NCBI GenBank assembly: GCA_964584245.1
Contig: CAZOZK010000071.1
Coordinates: forward strand, 1 to 5,229
Source of the DNA: CAZOZK01 sp964584245
GTDB lineage: Bacteria > Patescibacteriota > Microgenomatia > UBA1400 > PJMF01
DNA length: 5,229 bases
Direction of reading: 5' to 3'
The notes beneath the pieces were generated by a model. The model ran no database searches and was not told the DNA's origin. It saw only the letters and a program-made list of their open reading frames with translations. Positions 1 through 5,229 of the stretch are shown piece by piece. The stretch's first letter is position 1; each line of letters opens with the position of its first letter. The position numbers and the translations under genes are program-made.

Positions 1-227
1 CCAAGAATAAGGATATTTTTTCTAAAATCAGTTTGCTTTGGCAAAGAGTCCAGGCCAGATTTGACTTCGCGGTATAAAGCAGCATTGGTCATACCACCTA
101 TAGACGTTATGATGCTAACCCAACTCAAAAGAACCAGAGCGCAGATACCCACAATAGCCGCTGTGATACTGACACCAAGTAAGATATACTTTCCTACCTG
201 GCCTGTTTGTTGCAAGAACTGCTCCAT
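1..227 (-). CDS. Hypothetical single-helix membrane protein, N-terminal part (truncated by window edge)
   Basis: I do not recognise this protein. Reading the minus strand from the ATG at 227-225 gives 75 complete codons without a stop, running off the left edge. It starts MEQFLQQTGQVGKY. One strong hydrophobic segment follows at about residues 14-42 (key stretch ILLGVSITAAIVGICALVLL), then a soluble stretch with charged residues (YREVKSGLDSLPKQ) at about 52-67. This pattern fits an N-terminally anchored protein, but the rest is missing and more helices could follow. The start is well fixed: an in-frame TAA lies 18 bases upstream (plus-strand 243-245) with no other start codon between. There is no Shine-Dalgarno sequence. 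A CATAAT box ends six bases before the ATG, suggesting a leaderless mRNA. It is divergent from the glycan genes, so a role in that pathway cannot be assumed. Confidence 0.72.
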   Translation of the reverse strand, partial: MEQFLQQTGQVGKYILLGVSITAAIVGICALVLLSWVSIITSIGGMTNAALYREVKSGLDSLPKQTDFRKNILIL

Positions 228-238
228 AACGGTATTAT
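210..238 (+). promoter_or_regulatory. Predicted promoter of the rightward glycan operon
   Basis: TTGCAA at 210-215 (4 of 6 to TTGACA), a 17-base spacer and TATTAT at 233-238 (5 of 6 to TATAAT) make a plausible sigma-70 promoter, with initiation expected near 244-246. The leader would be about 11 bases if translation starts at 256, or about 56 bases if it starts at 301. The -35 box lies inside the first codons of the divergent gene. A weaker alternative -10, TATGAT at 255-260, would suit only the later starts and has no clear -35 partner. Confidence 0.45.
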
Positions 239-263
239 GACATTAATTTGATTTTATGATCAA
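234..263 (-). promoter_or_regulatory. Predicted promoter of the leftward gene, leaderless type
   Basis: On the minus strand the sequence reads TTGATC (plus 263-258), an 18-base spacer, then CATAAT (plus 239-234). This matches the sigma-70 consensus at 4 of 6 and 5 of 6 positions. The -10 box ends six bases before the ATG at 227, so transcription would begin at or next to the start codon and leave no room for a ribosome binding site. The box shares six bases with the -10 of the rightward promoter. The call rests on consensus matching only. Confidence 0.5.
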
Positions 264-2304
264 TGGATCTTACTTTGCAGGTCCTGTTCTCAAAACCATC
301 ATGAACATACTAACCTTTGTGACAACTATTCAACAAAAATTAAAACCATGGATGGTGACTACATCTATCTTTCTTTGTTTAGTTATTTTATGCCTGGCGC
401 CTTCGTGGAGTTTATTTGCTCCAAATATGTTTCGTGTCCATGACTACGTTCACGGAGCTCGAATTGCAGAAATTTTGTATGGATTGAAAGCCGGCCATAT
501 TCCCGTTAGATGGAGTGATCACTTTGGATACGGATACGGCATGCCGCTGTATATTTTTTATGCTCCACTGCCATATTATTTTGGGGCACTTATGTACTGG
601 ATTTCCGGCAACTTGATTTTTGCAGTTAAATCGCTCTTTCTTTTCGCGCAAGTTGGAAGTGTTATTGGCGGATACCTTTTGGGCAAACGCGTTACCAAAA
701 CTCGTATGGGTGGATTGGTCGCGGCAACGCTGATTGGGCTAGCACCCTACCGAGCACTAAATTTGTACGTACGTGGCGCAATTAGCGAATCATGGGGGAT
801 CCTGTTCATTCCTTGGTTGTGGTACGCGATTGTAGGACTAGTGGATTCAGATAAAGCAGTTAAAAAAGCGCAATCAAAAACTTGGATTTTTTCAGGATTA
901 CTGAGCGCGGATTGGTTCATCGCTATTTTTGCAGCGCTAGGAATTATGTTGAGTCATAACCTGACAACATTAATTTCATTTCCCATCACCGTAATCATGG
1001 TTGGTATGTGGGTTGTACTCAATGGATTGCTGCAAACTACGCAAATCAAATTTTCTATTGATCGTTTACTAGAAATTGTGCGTGAAGGTATCGCAAAGCT
1101 ACTGGTTGTTGCTTCAACATTTATGCTTGCAATTGGCCTCGGCAGTTTTTACGTGATTCCTATGTTTTTTGAAAAGAATTTGATTCGAACCCAAGTATTT
1201 TTGCAAGGCTATTTTGATTTTAGATTACACTTCTTATATATTCGTCAATTTTTTGATCCAGTTTGGAAATATGGTGGCTCAACTTGGGGTCCAGAAGATG
1301 ATATTAGTTTCTTTTTGGGTTGGCCTATTTTTATTGCCTTGGTAACGTGCGCAATTTTGATCGGTTATTTCGTTTTTCGTTTTTTCAAAACAAATTTTGG
1401 TTCAAAAAAGACATCTATTTCAAAGGCACTTTCAGTACAGTCTAAAGTTCTGATTTCATTTGTATCAAAAGAGCCATCAATCATATGGTTTATTACATTT
1501 AGTTTGATTTCTGCGATCGCACTTTTCTTTAGTTTGTATAAAGCGCTGCCAATTTGGGAAGCACTCCATCTACTTCAAAATCTCCAGTTCCCGTGGCGAT
1601 GGCTAAGTATTACCGTGACCTCACTTGCGATTATTCCGGCAATAATTACCACCCTAATTCCTAACAAATGGTTAAGCACTTGTTTGGCAATACTGCTAAT
1701 GGCATCTGCTTGGATGCATATTTCTTACTTCACGCCAGAGGTGTGGCTCGATACACCTACAGATTTGTACTATGATAATCCACTCAAAGTCCAGATACAT
1801 ATGAGCGATATTATGTTGGACTATATTCCCAGCACGTTGCACATGAACTCAAAAAATGTAAGTGAAAATAATGCAGCGTCATTAAATGGTGAGAAAAAAT
1901 CTGTTGAAACAAATCCTAATGAGTCCCAAGAAATAAAAGGCGGCCTAGATATTCACGATAGTCTTGATCCTGTTTTCAACAAATCAAATTTTACTCTGAT
2001 CAAAGGCATCATTGATAATCCGCATCAAAAACTGGTGGAGGTTACCACCCAAGAACCATCAGATTTGGTTTGGGCGATTGCAGACTTTCCAGGTTGGAAG
2101 ACCATTGTGAATGGTCAGCCAGCTGAATCGTTTACTACTCAAGAAGGTTTGCTTGGTGTGAAGGTGCAGCCGGGAGTCAGTACTGTCGAAGCCGTATTTA
2201 CCAACTCACCGACTCGAGCAATTGCTGATATGATTACAGTTGGCAGTATTGTGCTAGTATTTATTTTTCTAATCATCAAAGAATCATTTATCAAAAAGTC
2301 ATGA
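256..2304 (+). CDS. Polytopic membrane protein, PTPS-related/YfhO-like, predicted GT-C-type glycosyltransferase
   Basis: The protein has 682 residues and roughly 12-13 hydrophobic segments, the first at about 35-54 and the last at about 658-674. The loop after helix 1 holds the signature of this family: HDYVHGAR at 62-69, GHIPVRW at 80-86, GYGYGMPLYIFYAPLPYY at 91-108. D63 and H66 sit where GT-C enzymes carry their acidic catalytic loop. Near the C-terminus, DYIP (522-525), a hydrophilic outer segment, and FPGW (611-614) followed by VNG (618-620) resemble the extracytoplasmic part of YfhO-like proteins. The name '6-pyruvoyl-tetrahydropterin synthase related' (Pfam PTPS_related) is historical and implies no pterin chemistry. 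Known family reasoning predicts use of polyprenyl-linked sugars on the outer membrane face; the substrate is unknown. The first possible ATG (256) follows an in-frame TAA at 244-246, but M16 (301) and M33 (352) are also plausible starts, and none has a ribosome binding site. It overlaps the flippase gene by four bases. Confidence 0.85.
   Translation: MINGSYFAGPVLKTIMNILTFVTTIQQKLKPWMVTTSIFLCLVILCLAPSWSLFAPNMFRVHDYVHGARIAEILYGLKAGHIPVRWSDHFGYGYGMPLYIFYAPLPYYFGALMYWISGNLIFAVKSLFLFAQVGSVIGGYLLGKRVTKTRMGGLVAATLIGLAPYRALNLYVRGAISESWGILFIPWLWYAIVGLVDSDKAVKKAQSKTWIFSGLLSADWFIAIFAALGIMLSHNLTTLISFPITVIMVGMWVVLNGLLQTTQIKFSIDRLLEIVREGIAKLLVVASTFMLAIGLGSFYVIPMFFEKNLIRTQVFLQGYFDFRLHFLYIRQFFDPVWKYGGSTWGPEDDISFFLGWPIFIALVTCAILIGYFVFRFFKTNFGSKKTSISKALSVQSKVLISFVSKEPSIIWFITFSLISAIALFFSLYKALPIWEALHLLQNLQFPWRWLSITVTSLAIIPAIITTLIPNKWLSTCLAILLMASAWMHISYFTPEVWLDTPTDLYYDNPLKVQIHMSDIMLDYIPSTLHMNSKNVSENNAASLNGEKKSVETNPNESQEIKGGLDIHDSLDPVFNKSNFTLIKGIIDNPHQKLVEVTTQEPSDLVWAIADFPGWKTIVNGQPAESFTTQEGLLGVKVQPGVSTVEAVFTNSPTRAIADMITVGSIVLVFIFLIIKESFIKKS
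2301..2304 (+). other. ATGA stop-start overlap (translational coupling)
   Basis: The ATG of the flippase gene shares bases with the TGA of the membrane glycosyltransferase gene. The preceding sequence (ATCAAAAAGTC) has no GGAGG-like site, so re-initiation by ribosomes ending the upstream gene is the simplest reading. Confidence 0.8.
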
Positions 2305-3824
2305 CCAAACAAACTGCAGTAGATACCACTGATGAAGTAGAGGAAGCATTTTCTGGTGATGAGGCGTTAAACAGTGAACAGATTGTGGCGATTAAAAAGA
2401 AATCTGTTTCAGGAGTAACTTCATATCTCGCTCGATCTTTATTTTTGCAGGCAATTGGCTTTGGATCTGCAGTGGCATTGACATTTTTCTTTGAGCCAGA
2501 GGACTTTGGTATTTATGGAATAGTTGCTCAAATAATTGGTCTTATCACTTTTATGAGTGATATCGGACTGGCCGCTGCATTGGTTCAAAAGAAAGCAGCG
2601 CCAACAATTACAGAATATCGTACCGTATTTACGGTACAACATTTGCTGTCTTGGCTTATTTTTATCATCGCCTTTGCTATCGCTGCTTCTGGAGTCTTGC
2701 AAGCTCGTACAGGCTCTGTGGGCAACTGGATTTTACTAGCTTTAGCTATTTCATTTCCACTTGCATCACTCAAAACAATTTCATCGATTCGTTTGGAACG
2801 AAAACTCTCGTTTTCTACTTTAGTCATCCCAAATATTATTGAGCAAATTGTATTCAATGGTGTTCTCATTTATCTAGCCTGGAGCGGTATGGGTGCTATG
2901 GCTTATACCTACGCAATATTTTTGAGAGCGCTTTTGGGTACTGTGATAATGTTCTGGTTAGAACCGTGGCCAATTGGATTTAGTCTCAATGTTGCTGCGA
3001 TTAAATCGTTGTTAGTATTTGGAGTGAAATTCCAAGCCAATGACTTTTTAGCTCGCATTAAAGACAATCTTTTTTTCTTGGTAATTGGATTTATGTTACC
3101 GATTCAACAATTTGGGTACATCCAATGGGCAAAAATGTGGTCGATGTATCCATATAATCTAACAGTCCAAAGTATCATGGCCATCACCTTTCCAACGTTC
3201 TCAAGATTACAAAAAAACAAAGATGAGCTGGCGCGAGCCATTGAATCTGCACTGTTTTTTATCAGCACCACAATTTTCCCAATTATAGTAGGGATGAGCG
3301 TCTTTTTCTGGCCAATGTTACAAGTAATTCCTAGACTACAAAAATGGGAACCAACCATTTTCACTTTTATACTTTTCACTTTAGGTATTGGCTGGGCAGC
3401 AATTTCCACACCACTCATTAACACACTCAACGCAATTGGCCATATCAACACCAGTCTTAAGTTGATGGTATTTTGGACAGTGCTCACCTGGGTTCTCACA
3501 CCAATCTGTATTTACTTCTTTGGATTCAATGGTGTAGCTATTTCTAGTTTCGTGATTGCCTGCACTTCCTATATTTCAATATATTTGGTCAAACAAGTTG
3601 TGAAAATTAACGCATGGGAAAGTGTTTGGCGACAACTTCTCAGTGCAACAATCATGGGAGCCGCTGGCGTCCTCACAATATTTTTCTGGGGACAATCAAT
3701 AATTCACTTGCTTAGTGGCTTTGTGGTCATTGGTTCTGTATACTTAGGTAGCTTCTTTATCTTAGGTAGACATAAATTGATCACCGAGCTGGAGTATCTC
3801 GCTGTTCTTAAAAAGAAAAAATGA
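2301..3824 (+). CDS. Wzx-like oligosaccharide/polysaccharide flippase (MOP superfamily)
   Basis: This 507-residue, almost wholly hydrophobic protein matches the polysaccharide biosynthesis (Polysacc_synt_3/WzxC-like) branch of the MOP exporters, which move lipid-linked oligosaccharides from the inner to the outer face of the cytoplasmic membrane. The diagnostic region is residues 65-98: EPEDFGIYG, then a hydrophobic helix, then SDIGLAAALVQKK. It ends with LKKKK, a basic cytosolic tail. About 12-14 membrane segments can be drawn and the length is normal. Unusual is a strongly acidic N-terminal tail (about residues 8-26, eight Asp/Glu) before the first helix at about 46-64. The ATG overlaps the preceding TGA as ATGA, and no further Met occurs before residue 85, so translational coupling is the likely mode of initiation. 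Position between a GT-C-like protein and a GT2 supports glycan export; the exact cargo cannot be read from sequence. Confidence 0.9.
   Translation: MTKQTAVDTTDEVEEAFSGDEALNSEQIVAIKKKSVSGVTSYLARSLFLQAIGFGSAVALTFFFEPEDFGIYGIVAQIIGLITFMSDIGLAAALVQKKAAPTITEYRTVFTVQHLLSWLIFIIAFAIAASGVLQARTGSVGNWILLALAISFPLASLKTISSIRLERKLSFSTLVIPNIIEQIVFNGVLIYLAWSGMGAMAYTYAIFLRALLGTVIMFWLEPWPIGFSLNVAAIKSLLVFGVKFQANDFLARIKDNLFFLVIGFMLPIQQFGYIQWAKMWSMYPYNLTVQSIMAITFPTFSRLQKNKDELARAIESALFFISTTIFPIIVGMSVFFWPMLQVIPRLQKWEPTIFTFILFTLGIGWAAISTPLINTLNAIGHINTSLKLMVFWTVLTWVLTPICIYFFGFNGVAISSFVIACTSYISIYLVKQVVKINAWESVWRQLLSATIMGAAGVLTIFFWGQSIIHLLSGFVVIGSVYLGSFFILGRHKLITELEYLAVLKKKK
3821..3824 (+). other. ATGA stop-start overlap (translational coupling)
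   Basis: The flippase TGA and the GT2 ATG share bases. The preceding A-rich run (AAAAAGAAAAA, 3810-3820) is purine-rich but has no real Shine-Dalgarno core. It also encodes the lysine tail of the flippase. Confidence 0.8.
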
Positions 3825-4810
3825 CCGCTACATCCACATCAACCAAAGCACCAATTTCTGTCATAATTCATACCAAAAATTCTGAAAAGACTTTGGCAGA
3901 CACACTGCTATCTGTTCAGTGGGCCAAGGAAATTATTGTCATGGATATGCACAGCACCGATACCACGGTCGCGATTGCAAAGAGTTACAAAGCCCAGATT
4001 TTTTATTTTGATGATGTCGGGTATGTGGAACCCGCCAGAAATGCTGCTATCTCAAAAGCGACGCAAGAGTGGATTTGCATTGTAGATTCTGACGAAGTTA
4101 TTCCTGATTTGTTGGCTCAAAAATTGCAAGCTTTGGCGAGCAACGATGCTACCGCAGATGCCTATTTTATTGCTCGCAAAAATAGAGTCTTTGGTGGTTG
4201 GCTACGAAGTGCAGGTTGGTGGCCAGATTATCAACTACGCTTTTTTAGAAAAGGGAGCGTAGTGTGGTCGGACGCAATTCATTCTTCACCAGCTATCGAT
4301 GGCAGTGTTGATTATCTGCCGGAGTCAGAAGAACTCGCATTAGATCACAATAACTATCCAACAATTGAGTCATTTATTGAGCGATTAAATAGATATACCA
4401 GCCATGAAGTGGTAACGAGGTTAGAGAAAGCAGCAAAGCAAACTACTAAGTCCGGAAAAAAAGGCGACCTTGCGCCAATTACAGAACAGACACTTTTAAC
4501 CAGTTGGAAAAATGAATTATTTTCTCGATTATTTAAACTGGGCGGCATAGATGCAGGAGTTCGTGGAGTCGGTGTTTCTTGGTTACAAGCAATGTACGAA
4601 TTGGTTGTCCAGCTAAAAATCTGGGAAGATCAACAAAAGAATTCTCATGAGCAATCAGCACAGCAAACAATCAAGAATCAACAAGAAGTCATCCAATTTT
4701 TTAGTGATTTTCAAAAGGATGCGCGGTATTGGATTGCCGATTGTCAGGTCAACCATACATCTGGATTACAACAATTTATCTGGCGAATGCGACGTAAATT
4801 TCGCGTATAA
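3821..4810 (+). CDS. GT2-family glycosyltransferase, WaaE/beta-1,4-glucosyltransferase-like
   Basis: This 329-residue protein has no membrane helix and should act on the cytoplasmic face, moving a sugar from a nucleotide donor to a lipid-linked acceptor. The GT-A fold is clear: ISVIIHTKN (12-20), IIVMDMHSTDTT with D42 (38-49), EPARNAA (70-76), and the metal-binding DxD as WICIVDSDE with D89 and D91 (84-92). The acceptor-side motifs of the WaaE/KdtX-like group follow: GWWPDYQLRFFRK (132-144), W149, H154, LDHNNY (174-179) and NRYTSHE (190-196). A charged linker (about 203-220) leads to a second conserved block, RLFKLGGIDAGVRG (236-249) and LKIWE (265-269). Residues 270-329 form a Gln-rich, probably helical tail ending in the basic WRMRRKFRV, which makes the protein longer than compact family members of about 250-260 residues. 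Exact sugar specificity is unknown. It starts in an ATGA overlap with the flippase gene. Confidence 0.9.
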   Translation: MTATSTSTKAPISVIIHTKNSEKTLADTLLSVQWAKEIIVMDMHSTDTTVAIAKSYKAQIFYFDDVGYVEPARNAAISKATQEWICIVDSDEVIPDLLAQKLQALASNDATADAYFIARKNRVFGGWLRSAGWWPDYQLRFFRKGSVVWSDAIHSSPAIDGSVDYLPESEELALDHNNYPTIESFIERLNRYTSHEVVTRLEKAAKQTTKSGKKGDLAPITEQTLLTSWKNELFSRLFKLGGIDAGVRGVGVSWLQAMYELVVQLKIWEDQQKNSHEQSAQQTIKNQQEVIQFFSDFQKDARYWIADCQVNHTSGLQQFIWRMRRKFRV

Positions 4811-4812
4811 GG

Positions 4813-4824
4813 TATAATCTTCAT
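4813..4824 (+). promoter_or_regulatory. Predicted -10 box of an internal, leaderless promoter
   Basis: A perfect TATAAT lies at 4813-4818, six bases before the ATG at 4825, placing the expected first transcribed base at or next to the start codon. No TTGACA-like -35 is visible at 16-19 bases upstream and there is no TG extension. The gap to the preceding stop is only 14 bases and holds no terminator, so read-through from the upstream genes is also expected. The same -10 to ATG distance is seen at the leftward gene (234-227). Confidence 0.5.
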
Positions 4825-5229
4825 ATGGATCGCATTGCAATAGTAATTGTGCACTATAACACCGACGTTGACACAACCGAGTGTCTGCGCTCGCTTTCAA
4901 AAGTAAAAATAGGAGATTGGACACAGCAAGTCTATGTCATTGATAATGGTTCAAAAGAACCGTATGTCTTGCCAACTACACATGTCCCAAGCAATACCGA
5001 GTTACTCCGATCAGAATCAAACTTAGGATTCACCGGCGGCACAAATTTGGGCATGCAGGATGCCTTAGCATTTTTTCAGCCTGATTACATTTTACTGCTC
5101 AATAGTGACACCATCCTTAAACCTGATTTTCTAGTGAACCTGCACGAGGCTGCAACTAAAAATCCAGATGTAGGAATGTTCAACCCTATGGTGTATTTTG
5201 CAAAAAATTATGAGTTTGATAAAGAAAGT
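4825..5229 (+). CDS. GT2-family glycosyltransferase, rhamnosyltransferase-like, N-terminal part (truncated by window edge)
   Basis: 135 codons are open from this ATG to the right edge of the window with no stop. The N-terminal half of a GT2 GT-A domain is clear: IAIVIVHYNT (4-13), CLRSL (20-24), VIDNGS with D40 (38-43), SNLGFTGGTNLGM (65-77) and the DxD-equivalent LLLNSDT with D95 (90-96), then KPDFL (99-103). The SNLGF-GGTN-G and LNSD combination is typical of the WcaA/rhamnosyltransferase-like branch, which differs from the WaaE-like enzyme upstream, so the two probably add different sugars to the same lipid-linked glycan on the cytoplasmic face. The start is well constrained: an in-frame TAA lies at 4795-4797 and no other ATG, GTG or TTG falls between. 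There is no ribosome binding site. Full-length relatives are about 300 residues, so more than half is missing. Donor sugar cannot be assigned. Confidence 0.9.
   Translation, partial: MDRIAIVIVHYNTDVDTTECLRSLSKVKIGDWTQQVYVIDNGSKEPYVLPTTHVPSNTELLRSESNLGFTGGTNLGMQDALAFFQPDYILLLNSDTILKPDFLVNLHEAATKNPDVGMFNPMVYFAKNYEFDKES

Noticed and set aside
523..540. Short tandem repeat GGATACGGATACGGC
   Set aside because: It encodes the GYGYG part of the conserved family signature, so protein constraint explains it.
412..651. Minus-strand open frame opposite the membrane protein gene, and similar frames at 2439-2702, 2585-2869, 3104-3499 and 4354-4548
   Set aside because: All lie antisense to well-supported genes with family motifs, have unconvincing compositions and no promoter or start context; they are shadows.
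1513..1520. GCGATCGC octamer (the cyanobacterial HIP1 sequence)
   Set aside because: I noticed only one copy, inside a coding region, so it gives no evidence for cyanobacterial origin.
2620..2637. Perfect 8-base inverted repeat with a 2-base spacer (GTACCGTA-TT-TACGGTAC)
   Set aside because: It lies deep in the flippase coding region and encodes ordinary family-like sequence. About one such repeat is expected by chance in 5 kb, and there is no T-run or nearby start to make it a terminator or operator.
2557..2842. Two overlapping plus-strand open frames within the flippase gene (2557-2739 and 2651-2842)
   Set aside because: They are out of frame with a clear conserved gene, have no initiation signals and show no recognisable protein features.
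3809..3821. A-rich run at the flippase/GT2 junction as a possible slippage or frameshift site
   Set aside because: Both genes are intact in their own frames and joined by a normal ATGA overlap; the run is explained by a lysine tail.

Overview
This window is a compact piece of a cell-surface glycan (polysaccharide or glycoprotein glycan) locus from a moderately AT-rich bacterium. Three complete genes and the first 135 codons of a fourth run rightward. One truncated gene points left off the start of the window. Both internal gene junctions are 4-base ATGA overlaps, no start has a convincing Shine-Dalgarno sequence, and TGA and TAA both end genes, so the code is standard and not the TGA-glycine code of Gracilibacteria/SR1. 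The tight packing, the PTPS-related/YfhO-like membrane protein and the -10 boxes lying directly before ATG codons suggest a Patescibacteria/CPR member (for example Microgenomates, Parcubacteria or Saccharibacteria). This is an inference from style, and no marker gene in the window fixes the taxon.

Layout. Bases 1-227 (minus) encode the N-terminus of an unrecognised single-helix membrane protein. Bases 228-255 are a very short divergent intergenic region carrying what looks like a symmetric, shared -10 element. 256-2304 (+) encodes a 682-residue polytopic membrane protein of the PTPS-related/YfhO type, a predicted GT-C-like glycosyltransferase. 2301-3824 (+) encodes a Wzx-like oligosaccharide flippase. 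3821-4810 (+) encodes a GT2 glycosyltransferase of the WaaE/beta-1,4-glucosyltransferase-like group. 4811-4824 holds a perfect TATAAT box six bases before the next ATG. 4825-5229 (+) begins a second, rhamnosyltransferase-like GT2 that runs off the window.

Working model (inference): the two GT2 enzymes add sugars to an undecaprenyl-linked glycan on the cytoplasmic face, the flippase moves the lipid-linked product across the membrane, and the GT-C-like protein acts on the outer face, either transferring a sugar or modifying the glycan. No Wzy polymerase, Wzz chain-length regulator, initiating phosphoglycosyltransferase or nucleotide-sugar synthesis gene is visible here. The gene content is a known type of locus and I do not see an undescribed system. 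The parts most worth a second look are the promoter architecture (symmetric bidirectional -10, apparently leaderless starts) and the non-standard extensions on the flippase and the first GT2. No RNA gene, CRISPR array, mobile element or terminator could be supported, and no stretch over 300 bases lacks a gene.
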